In this document: positions 1 to 6,063 of the stretch, one piece after another | Position numbering within the stretch: the first letter of the stretch is position 1 | Layout of the letters: each line of letters begins with the position of its first letter | Assembly (NCBI GenBank): GCA_036491235.1 | Contig: DASXCK010000282.1 | Coordinates: forward strand, 1 to 19,084 | DNA from: JAVDCA01 sp036491235 | GTDB lineage: Bacteria > Pseudomonadota > Alphaproteobacteria > Rhizobiales > Xanthobacteraceae | Length of the DNA stretch: 19,084 nt | Reading direction: 5' to 3' | Translations under genes and position numbers: made by a program | Notes under the pieces: model-generated | Seen by the model: only the letters and a program-made list of their open reading frames with translations | Database searches by the model: none | What the model was told of the DNA's origin: nothing

Positions 1-1608
1 CCGAAGAACATCTGCTGCGTCGGCGACGACGACCAGTCGATCTACGGCTGGCGCGGCGCCGAGGTCGACAACATCCTGCGCTTCGAGCACGATTTTCCTG
101 GCGCCAAGGTGATCCGGCTCGAGCGCAACTATCGCTCGACCGCGCATATCCTCGCCACCGCCTCGCACCTGATCGCGCACAACGAGGGCCGGCTCGGCAA
201 GACGCTGCGCACCGAGGACGCGCCGGGCGAGAAGGTCGCGGTCATCTCGGCGTGGGATTCCGAAGAGGAGGCGCGCGCGATCGGCGAGGAGATCGAAGAT
301 TTGCGCCGCGGCGGCCACTCGCTCAACCAGATCGCCATCCTGGTGCGCGCGTCCTTCCAGATGCGCGAGTTCGAGGATCGCTTCATCACCATCGGCCTCG
401 ACTACACGGTGATCGGCGGCCCGCGCTTCTATGAGCGCATGGAAATCCGCGACGCCATCGCGTATCTGCGCCTCGTCAACCAGCCTGCCGACGACCTCGC
501 GTTCGAGCGCATCGTCAACACGCCCAAGCGCGGCCTCGGCGACGCCACCGTCAAGCTGCTGCATGACCATGCGCGCGCGCGCGGCGTGAATTTGATGGAC
601 GCGACGCGCGCCATCGTCGCGACCGACGAGCTCAAGGCAAAGCCGCGCCAAATGCTGCGCGATCTCGTCGCCGCCTTCGACCGCTGGCGCGCGCAGAAGG
701 ACTCGCTGCCGCACCATGAGCTCGCCGAGATCGTGCTCGACGAGTCGGGTTACACCGAGATGTGGCAGAAGGACCGCAGCGCCGACGCGGCCGGGCGGCT
801 GGAGAACCTCAAGGAGCTGATCCGCTCCATGGAGGAGTTCGAGAACCTGCAGGGGTTCCTCGAGCACATCGCGCTGGTCATGGACGCCGACAAGGGCGAG
901 ACCCGCGAGGCGGTCTCGATCATGACGCTGCATTCCGCCAAGGGGCTCGAGTTCGACACCGTCTTCCTGCCCGGCTGGGAGGAGGGTCTCTTGCCGCACC
1001 AGCGCTCGCTCGACGACCAGGGCCGCGCCGGCCTCGAGGAGGAACGCCGCCTCGCCCATGTCGGCCTCACGCGCGCGAGGAAGCGCGCAAAGATCTATTT
1101 CGTGTCGAACCGGCGCATCCACGGCTCGTGGTCGTCGACCATGCCGTCGCGTTTCATCGACGAGCTGCCCGAGGCGCATGTCGAGGTGCAGGAATCGAAG
1201 GGCGGCTTTGGCAACTTCACCGGCTACGGCGCCTCGCGCTTCGACGAAATGCGGAGTTTCGGCTCGACCTATTCGACGCCCGGCTGGCAGCGCGCGCAGG
1301 CGCGCGGCCGGCGCGGCGGCCTCGATGAGGATGACGCGCATGAGTTCGACCAGGACACGGCGCCCGCAGCGCGCGACAAGACGCCTCCCCGGATGCCGCA
1401 GCGCCCGGCGCGCGCGCCGCTCACCATCGAGGGCGAGCTGGTGGCAAAATCGACCGGCACGGTGTCGCCGTTTGCGATCGGCGACCGCGTATTTCATCAG
1501 AAATTCGGCAACGGCGATGTGGTCGCGGTCGACGGCAACAAGCTCACCATCGCGTTCGACAAGGCGGGCGAGAAGCGGGTCGTCGACAGTTTTGTACGGC
1601 CGGGGTGA
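1..1608 (+). CDS. uvrD: UvrD/PcrA-type ATP-dependent DNA helicase, 3' part (5' end outside window)
   Basis: This is the C-terminal part of a superfamily 1A 3'-5' DNA helicase, the cytoplasmic enzyme that unwinds DNA in excision and mismatch repair. The frame is open from base 1, so the Walker A motif and start codon lie upstream of the window. Visible motifs, in order, are motif III VGDDDQSIYGWRGA (bases 19-60), motif IV IRLERNYRST (about 112-141), motif V MTLHSAKGLEFDTVFLPG (about 922-975) and motif VI ERRLAHVGLTRARKR (about 1042-1086). After a low-complexity basic linker (about 1290-1420), the last 45 residues (GDRVFHQKFGNGDVV and following) match the Tudor-like C-terminal domain of PcrA/UvrD. 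That tail argues for UvrD/PcrA rather than Rep or RecB. The TGA stop is at 1606-1608. Nothing looks broken. uvrD and pcrA are interchangeable names here. Confidence 0.95.
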   Translation, partial: PKNICCVGDDDQSIYGWRGAEVDNILRFEHDFPGAKVIRLERNYRSTAHILATASHLIAHNEGRLGKTLRTEDAPGEKVAVISAWDSEEEARAIGEEIEDLRRGGHSLNQIAILVRASFQMREFEDRFITIGLDYTVIGGPRFYERMEIRDAIAYLRLVNQPADDLAFERIVNTPKRGLGDATVKLLHDHARARGVNLMDATRAIVATDELKAKPRQMLRDLVAAFDRWRAQKDSLPHHELAEIVLDESGYTEMWQKDRSADAAGRLENLKELIRSMEEFENLQGFLEHIALVMDADKGETREAVSIMTLHSAKGLEFDTVFLPGWEEGLLPHQRSLDDQGRAGLEEERRLAHVGLTRARKRAKIYFVSNRRIHGSWSSTMPSRFIDELPEAHVEVQESKGGFGNFTGYGASRFDEMRSFGSTYSTPGWQRAQARGRRGGLDEDDAHEFDQDTAPAARDKTPPRMPQRPARAPLTIEGELVAKSTGTVSPFAIGDRVFHQKFGNGDVVAVDGNKLTIAFDKAGEKRVVDSFVRPG

Positions 1609-1729
1609 GGCGGGAATACCCGTGGGCCGAACGAGTGATCGCTAGCGGTGCGCCGGGCTTCGATCTCGCCAAGAACTTCGCAGCGCACCGATAGTGCGCA
1701 CTCGCGGGGGCACTACGCCCGCGCGCGGC

Positions 1730-2087
1730 CTCATTGGCCTTGATTCCGGCGGCGTTGATGATGGGCCACCACTTGTCGGCTTCCGCCTTCTGTAATGTGT
1801 GCAAGCCATCCGGCGTCTGCCGTTCGCGCGGAGGGATTTCCTGTCCGATTTCGGCAAGCCGCTTTTTCATCGAGCAAGTCGTATGGGAGCGCATAAATCG
1901 CGCCGTTGAGGACGAAATTGCCATATTGCCCGATACAGATCGTGTAACCGTCCGGCGCCGCGCGGGCGACGCGGCCGACCGCGACGGTGCCGCCCGCCGC
2001 CCCCTGATTTTCGACGATGATCGGCTGGCCGAGCGTTTGCCGCATGCTCTCCGCGAGCACGACCGCCATTCGTGGCGGGCCTGTTGC
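1730..2087 (-). pseudogene. Remnant of a TctC/Bug-family tripartite tricarboxylate transporter substrate-binding protein
   Basis: Reading the minus strand, bases 2087 down to about 1875 encode a typical TctC N-lobe segment: ESMRQTLGQPIIVENQGAAG, then VARAAPDGYTICIG, then IYALPYDLLDE. In the family such a segment sits shortly after the signal peptide. At about 1865-1880 the homology jumps into another frame and continues with the family's extreme C-terminus: KRLAEIGQEIPP, then KAEADKWWPIINAAGIK. The signal peptide and first strand are missing, about 200 central residues are deleted, and the two pieces are out of frame, so no binding protein can be made. The intact family delivers carboxylates and other organic solutes to TctAB-type transporters in the periplasm. 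No tctA or tctB gene is nearby. Family assignment is from motif recognition; the size of the deletion is inferred from usual family length (about 325 residues). Confidence 0.75.
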
Positions 2088-2545
2088 GCATGACCTATCA
2101 AGCGGCGCGCCGCAGGCAGCTTCAGGTACAACATGAGCACGGCTTCACCGACCTGGCCCAGTCGCACGTCAACGTGCTGGTCTATCCGCCGCCCGACGGC
2201 GTGCGGCCGATCGAGCTGGCCGAACGCTGCATCGTGAGCAAGCAGGCGATGAATCATCTGCTCGGCGAATTGGAAGAGCGCGGGTACATCGAGCGCCGTT
2301 CACAGAAGGGGCGTCGTACCGTCCTCATCCATCTCACGCGTCGAGGCTGGCGTTTTTTCGAGACCCAATGGGCCGCGATGAAGCAGCTGGAGGATCAATG
2401 GGCTGCGGTCATCGGCGAGAAGCGATTTGAAGAATTTCTCGACACCCTGCGACGCCTGTCGGCGCTTGGAGCTCCCGCCACAGGCGCGGGAGATCCAACA
2501 GAGAAGAAGCCCGCCCGCCCTGCCAAACGCGCCAGAGCTCGGTGA
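2072..2545 (+). CDS. MarR-family winged-helix transcriptional regulator
   Basis: A 157-residue protein with the MarR layout: an N-terminal dimerisation helix (LLRMTYQAARRRQ), then the winged helix at about residues 45-100 (RPIELAERCIVSKQAMNHLL as helix-turn-helix, ELEERGYIERR and a basic RRTVLIHLTRRG wing), then long C-terminal helices and a basic Lys/Arg/Pro-rich tail of about 25 residues. MarR proteins act as cytoplasmic dimers that repress, and are released by, small aromatic or other ligands; the ligand here is unknown. The start is GTG 2072. ATG 2090 is an alternative but would clip helix 1, and neither has a clear Shine-Dalgarno. The frame is open further upstream, inside the reverse strand of the TctC remnant, so the natural N-terminus may have been altered when that gene decayed. 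It may once have controlled the lost transporter gene (inference). Confidence 0.82.
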   Translation: MAGLLRMTYQAARRRQLQVQHEHGFTDLAQSHVNVLVYPPPDGVRPIELAERCIVSKQAMNHLLGELEERGYIERRSQKGRRTVLIHLTRRGWRFFETQWAAMKQLEDQWAAVIGEKRFEEFLDTLRRLSALGAPATGAGDPTEKKPARPAKRARAR

Positions 2546-2600
2546 TCCCAGGCTTTCGCGGACGTTCCGGTGTCCCGCGAGCCCTTCCCACGCATCGACC

Positions 2601-2918
2601 TCACTTCTTCTCGAGCATAAGCGTGCCCTGGCGCTGGATCAGCGGGGCGGCCGCCTGGGCGAATTTGCCGAGCAGCCAGGGCAGCTGCCCGCTCACCTCC
2701 ACGTGATCGTCGCGGACGTCGATGAGGGCGGTGGCGACCTGGCCGAGGGCGCGCGCCTGCAGGCTCACACGATTGTCCTCCCAGGCGCCTTCCGAAAGCG
2801 TGATGAGATGGGCGAATTGGGCGCGCGCCTCGCCGAGCCCCGACTTGATGCGGCGGACCGCCTCCTCCCGGCCGAGGCGATGCGGAATCGAGACGACGAG
2901 CGGCTGCGACATTGCCAT
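2601..2918 (-). CDS. Polyhydroxyalkanoic acid system family protein
   Basis: A 105-residue protein that fits the small PHA-system family found beside or away from PHA synthase genes in proteobacteria. The hallmarks visible are the N-terminal PLVVSIPHRLGREEAVRRIK, the central ARALGQVATALIDVRDDHVE and the C-terminal LPWLLGKFAQ with the terminal QGTLMLEKK. The family is linked to polyhydroxyalkanoate granules by gene context, and its molecular activity is not established. No phaC, phaP or phaR is visible in this window. Two in-frame ATGs, 2918 and 2912, compete as start; neither has a convincing ribosome-binding site. The gene converges on the MarR gene with only 55 bp between the stops. It has no signal peptide, so a cytoplasmic, possibly granule-surface, location is inferred. 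Confidence 0.85.
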   Translation of the reverse strand: MAMSQPLVVSIPHRLGREEAVRRIKSGLGEARAQFAHLITLSEGAWEDNRVSLQARALGQVATALIDVRDDHVEVSGQLPWLLGKFAQAAAPLIQRQGTLMLEKK

Positions 2919-3090
2919 CAGCTAAGCATTGGGCGTGGCGGCGTGAAGAGCGCCGGCCGCAGCTCGCTATGCGTCGCGATAGGCGCCGATAACTGCCCGT
3001 TTTGAACCTTTTGCGTCGCCGATCCGACACAGCGGTTGAACGGCGTCGTCCAGACGCCGGCACGACATTCCAGCGCACGGGGTTCATACA

Positions 3091-3789
3091 ATGCGTTATC
3101 GCGCCATATTTCTGGCCGGCGGGATTGTGGTTGCCGCCATCGCGGCCGTTTCGGCCCAGGCCGCCGTCGTCGTCACGGTCGACAAGTCGACCCAGCAGGT
3201 CACCGTCCAGGTCGACGGCGCAACGCGCTACCAGTGGAAGGTTTCGACCGGCCGCATTGGCCACGATACGCCGAACGGCACCTACCACGCGCTCTACCTC
3301 GACGCCGACCATCATTCGAAGAAGTACGACAACGCGCCGATGCCGCATTCGATCTTCTTCACCGATCAGGGCCATGCGCTGCACGGTACCTTCGCGGCCC
3401 GCCAGCTCGGCACCCCCGCCTCGCACGGCTGCGTCCGGCTCGACCGCGACAACGCCACCAGGCTGTTCGGGCTCGTCAGAAGCGAAGGCCTGCACAACAC
3501 CACGATCGTGATCACCGGCAATGCGGCCGAGGCGCGCGCCCGTCGCCCGGCCACCTTCCCTGCGGTCCCGGCGACGGCGAGCCATGCACCGCTCCCGCAT
3601 CCGGCCCCGGTGACCGACGCCGCGACGCTGCGCAGCGATGCCGGCGCTGACCTGTTCGCCCCGACCCGAATGTACCCACAGCCGGCGGCGCAGCCGACCT
3701 ACCGGCAAGCCTTCGTTCCGTCCCATTTGGCGCCACCCGTCGCGCCGGCGAACTACCCGCCGTTTCCACGCCCCGGGTTTGGCGACTGA
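3091..3789 (+). CDS. Secreted L,D-transpeptidase (YkuD domain), copy 1
   Basis: A 232-residue exported protein. Residues 1-24 form a signal peptide (MRYRAIFLAGGIVVAAIAAV, ending at SAQA-A). The YkuD catalytic domain follows at about 25-150, with the conserved HALHGT histidine and the SHGCVRL signature containing nucleophile Cys114. The family makes 3-3 cross-links in peptidoglycan or attaches proteins to it, through a cysteine acyl-enzyme in the periplasm. The last 80 residues are a Pro/Ala-rich, probably disordered tail ending PPFPRPGFGD. There is no LysM or PG_binding domain, so this is the minimal type. It is 44 percent or more similar by eye to the next gene (4023-4706), with both active-site cysteines at residue 114, so the pair is a tandem duplication. 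The start ATG is preceded by a weak GGGG run. Confidence 0.93.
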   Translation: MRYRAIFLAGGIVVAAIAAVSAQAAVVVTVDKSTQQVTVQVDGATRYQWKVSTGRIGHDTPNGTYHALYLDADHHSKKYDNAPMPHSIFFTDQGHALHGTFAARQLGTPASHGCVRLDRDNATRLFGLVRSEGLHNTTIVITGNAAEARARRPATFPAVPATASHAPLPHPAPVTDAATLRSDAGADLFAPTRMYPQPAAQPTYRQAFVPSHLAPPVAPANYPPFPRPGFGD

Positions 3790-4022
3790 TCGCGCACATC
3801 TGCCCCGCATATCTGCCCATAACGTGCCCCGCTTGCGCCATCGACCGTTGTTATCGATCGGTGGTGTGGGCGCAGGGCTCGTCCCAATACGCGACAGGCG
3901 AGTGCATTAACCGACGCGGCAGCGGACCGGGCCTTTCGGGCGTCATCGCCTGGAACGAAGGTCGGTCCGTATGATTAGATAGACAGCACGGCGGCGTTGT
4001 CCGCCTGGAGAGGATTCAATTC

Positions 4023-4706
4023 ATGCGTCACATCAGGTGGGCTTCCGCGGCGTTCATCGCGGCCACGATTGCGTTTTCCAGTCAGGCTTTCGCCAATATC
4101 GTCATCACGGTCGACAAAAGCGCACAACGGATGTCCGTCGCGGTCGACGGCGTGCCGCGCTGGAATTGGCGGGTATCGACCGGTGCGCCCGGTTACGACA
4201 CGCCGAGCGGAACTTGGCGCGCCTTCCGCATGGAGGCGAGCCACTTCTCCAAGGAATTCGATGACGCGCCGATGCCGAATTCGATCTTTTTCACGAAGCG
4301 GGGCCATGCGGTCCACGGCTATCTGAACACCAGCCATCTCGGCCTGCCGGTCTCGCACGGCTGCGTGCGGCTCGATCCGCAGAACGCCAAGGCGCTGTAC
4401 GCGCTGGTGAAGCAGGAAGGCGTGCTGAACACGACCGTGGTGATCACCGGGCACGTGTCGGACGCGGCGGTTGCGCGGCGGCGCACGCCGGAATACCAGC
4501 GTGCCGACGCAGAGGTCGCGCCCCGCTCCTATCCGCAGACCCCCTCTTACGGCGGCAATGATGACAACTATGGCCGCGAGAACTACGGCCGCAACGACGG
4601 CTACAACTACAACCGCGACGACCGCTACTACAGCGGCCCGCCGTCGCCGCCGCCGGGTTACCCGCCCTACCCGCGTTCGGGCGGCTTCTTCTCCGACGAC
4701 CGCTGA
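4023..4706 (+). CDS. Secreted L,D-transpeptidase (YkuD domain), copy 2
   Basis: A 227-residue paralogue of the preceding gene, lying 233 bp downstream on the same strand. It has a signal peptide (residues 1-25, ending SQAFA-N) and a YkuD domain at about 26-150 with HAVHGY and SHGCVRL, the nucleophile being Cys114. The matched segments DTPSGTW, DDAPMPNSIFFT and LNTTVVITG align with the first copy. The tail differs completely: it is rich in Asn, Tyr, Gly, Asp and Arg (NYGRENYGRNDGYNYNRDD) and then Pro (PPSPPPGYPPYPRSG), so it is probably disordered and surface-sticky. A good ribosome-binding site GGAGAGG lies about 10 bases before ATG 4023, so expression is probably stronger than for copy 1. 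The expected role is periplasmic peptidoglycan cross-linking or anchoring of an outer-membrane protein; which of the two cannot be told from sequence. Confidence 0.93.
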   Translation: MRHIRWASAAFIAATIAFSSQAFANIVITVDKSAQRMSVAVDGVPRWNWRVSTGAPGYDTPSGTWRAFRMEASHFSKEFDDAPMPNSIFFTKRGHAVHGYLNTSHLGLPVSHGCVRLDPQNAKALYALVKQEGVLNTTVVITGHVSDAAVARRRTPEYQRADAEVAPRSYPQTPSYGGNDDNYGRENYGRNDGYNYNRDDRYYSGPPSPPPGYPPYPRSGGFFSDDR

Positions 4707-4778
4707 CGTCGCTCTCAGAGGAAACTTATCCCCTTCTCCTGCGTCGGTGTCTCGAATGGCACCGACTCAGGAGACGCC

Positions 4779-4931
4779 ATGATCCGCAAACTCAAATCGG
4801 GCGAATACCGCCTCTATTCGCGCAAGATCAATCCGAAGACCGGACGGCGGCGCAACCTCGGCACCTTCCGCACCCGCGCGGCCGCCGAGAAACACGAGCG
4901 CGCAGTGCAGTTCTTCAAGCGCGGCGGGTAA
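4779..4931 (+). CDS. 50-residue basic conserved protein resembling an integrase arm-type DNA-binding domain
   Basis: A short gene with a strong ribosome-binding site: AGGAG at 4769-4773, five bases before ATG 4779. The protein reads MIRKLKSGEYRLYSRK, then a turn NPKTGRRRNLGTF, then a helix RTRAAAEKHERAVQFFKRGG. That is a three-strand sheet plus one helix, with about a third of residues Lys or Arg. The pattern GxYRLYxRKxxPKTGxRRxLGTFxTxxAAEKHE recalls the N-terminal arm-binding domain of tyrosine recombinases, here without a catalytic domain. I also recall near-identical stand-alone small proteins in other Hyphomicrobiales and Burkholderiales, but cannot confirm this here. Nucleic-acid binding is inference. 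There is no neighbouring recombinase or phage gene. It starts 72 bp after the second transpeptidase and could be co-transcribed with it. Confidence 0.75.
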   Translation: MIRKLKSGEYRLYSRKINPKTGRRRNLGTFRTRAAAEKHERAVQFFKRGG

Positions 4932-4943
4932 CCGCAAGTTGCT

Positions 4944-5035
4944 CGTCATGCCCGCGCTTGTCGCGGGCATCCACGTCTTCCTTCGACCCCTCCGCAAGCA
5001 AGACGTGGATGGCTGGAACAAGCCCGCCCATGACG
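4944..5035. repeat. Dispersed intergenic palindromic element, copy A
   Basis: A 92-bp inverted structure between the 50-residue gene and the GlcG-like gene. The outer ends are CGTCATG (4944-4950) and CATGACG (5029-5035). The inner arms ATCCACGTCTT (4969-4979) and AAGACGTGGAT (5000-5010) are a perfect 11-bp inverted repeat. The same outer and inner arms recur at 7685-7808, so this is a repeat family and not a chance hairpin. It fits the REP/RIME-like extragenic elements of rhizobial genomes. It may fold as RNA and act as a terminator or transcript stabiliser for the upstream small gene (inference). Confidence 0.8.
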
Positions 5036-5059
5036 GGAATAGCCGCACGCAGATGTGAG

Positions 5060-5090
5060 CCGACAACCTGTCATCCTGATGCGATATAGC
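5060..5090 (+). promoter_or_regulatory. Weak candidate sigma-70 promoter for the GlcG/HbpS-like gene
   Basis: A TATAGC hexamer at 5085-5090 resembles a -10 element, with a partial -35 match CCGACA at 5060-5065 (19-bp spacing, longer than ideal). Transcription would start near 5097 and give a leader of about 40 bases to ATG 5139. The evidence is the two hexamers only. Confidence 0.25.
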
Positions 5091-5138
5091 GTTGCGCCGG
5101 CACGTAACGGCGGCCTTGTCATCAGGGAGGTTTGACCC

Positions 5139-5630
5139 ATGAATACGAAATTCGCGATCTTTTCCGCTGCTATTCCGCTCGCCCTTGGGCTCGCGGCGCC
5201 CGCGCACGCGCAACTGCTCAACCACAAGGACCTCTCCTATCCGATGGCGCTCACGATCGCGACCGCCGCGCTCGATGACTGCAAGGCCAAGGGCTACAAT
5301 GTCTCGGTCGTGGTGGTCGATCGCGACGGCACCAACATCGTCGCCTTGCGCGGCGATGGCTCCGGTCCGCACACCATGGAGAACGCGCGCCGCAAGGCCT
5401 ATACGGCGCTCACCTTCAAGATGACGACCGAGGCCTACATCAAGGCGCTGGAAGCCAACCCTGGCCGGCGCGCGCAGACCATGCTGCCGGGCGTCATCGC
5501 CATTTCGGGCGGCGTGCCGATCAAGGTCGGCAATGACGTTATCGCCGGCGTCGGCCTCTCCGGCTCGCCCGGCGTCGACGAGCCCTGCGTGCGCACCGGC
5601 CTCGCCAAGGTGGAAGATCAGCTGAAGTAG
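5139..5630 (+). CDS. Secreted GlcG/HbpS-like heme-binding family protein (DUF336)
   Basis: A 163-residue protein of the GlcG/HbpS (DUF336) family with a cleavable signal peptide, residues 1-24 ending APAHA-Q. Family hallmarks are the N-terminal helix YPMALTIATAALDDCKAKGY, the strand VSVVVVDRDGTNIVALRGDG, the helical ARRKAYTALTFK, then LPGVIAISGGVPIKVGNDVI and AGVGLSGSPGVDEPCVRTGL. Length and motif order match full-length members. Characterised relatives bind heme or cobalamin-like cofactors, or are of unknown function in glycolate operons; the ligand here is not determinable. The signal sequence puts it in the periplasm. ATG 5139 follows a good ribosome-binding site (GGGAGG at about 5125-5130). 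No heme uptake genes are adjacent, although hemA lies 4 kb downstream. Confidence 0.88.
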   Translation: MNTKFAIFSAAIPLALGLAAPAHAQLLNHKDLSYPMALTIATAALDDCKAKGYNVSVVVVDRDGTNIVALRGDGSGPHTMENARRKAYTALTFKMTTEAYIKALEANPGRRAQTMLPGVIAISGGVPIKVGNDVIAGVGLSGSPGVDEPCVRTGLAKVEDQLK

Positions 5631-5644
5631 CCGGGCACAGCTCC

Positions 5645-5676
5645 TTTCTCACCCTCCCTTCCGGGAGGGTGAGAAA
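5645..5676. terminator. Perfect 14-bp hairpin after the GlcG/HbpS-like gene
   Basis: TTTCTCACCCTCCC (5645-5658), loop TTCC, then GGGAGGGTGAGAAA (5663-5676) form a perfect 14-bp stem 15 bases after the stop codon. The T-rich outer end on one strand and A-rich on the other would suit a terminator. No long T run follows, so intrinsic termination is plausible but not certain. It is also the first unit of the larger repeat cluster here. Confidence 0.55.
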
Positions 5677-5803
5677 GCCCTCGGGGCGCGCCGAGCGCGC
5701 CCCGAGGTAAACTCAACGAGTCTGGTGAGGGCCCGCTCGGAGTCCAAGTTGAAACTCCTAGAGCCCCTCACTCGCTCCCTCTCCCCTGCGGCGAGAGGGA
5801 GCG
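5645..5803. repeat. Cluster of three stacked palindromes in the GlcG-like/prmA intergenic region
   Basis: Besides the 14-bp hairpin at 5645-5676, this stretch holds a perfect 13-bp stem CCTCGGGGCGCGC (5679-5691) with GCGCGCCCCGAGG (5695-5707) and a 3-base loop, and a perfect 11-bp stem CGCTCCCTCTC (5773-5783) with GAGAGGGAGCG (5793-5803). Three perfect stems in 160 bp is far beyond chance and is typical of composite rhizobial extragenic repeats. The whole gap 5631-6063 otherwise shows no convincing gene. A 50-codon open frame at 5957-6109 is discussed under findings. Confidence 0.75.
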
Positions 5804-6063
5804 CACGCGCCGTGCCAAAACCATGTGCGATCATGCTCGCCGCCCCCCTTCCGCCTGTGCATCAGTCCGTCGAAAGCCGGGGGATAACCTCGGCCCAGGC
5901 TGTGCAACCATTGCATCAAGCGCGCACCGGCTTCGTTTCTACGTATAACGTGGATTATGCGCCCCAGCGCTCAAGCCATTGGCGTGCAAGACGAAAAGAA
6001 TGTTGCCCGCGGCGTGCTTTGGGCCCATCCGGTTGATGTCTTGTGGGAAGAACCTTGGACAAC

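Noticed and set aside
1734..2093. 119-codon plus-strand open frame after uvrD
   Set aside because: It is the reverse strand of the TctC remnant and resembles no protein family I recognise.
3834..3866. Imperfect inverted repeat CCATCGACCG/CGATCGGTGG between the two transpeptidase genes
   Set aside because: Only 8 of 10 positions pair and no T run follows, so it was not called as a terminator.
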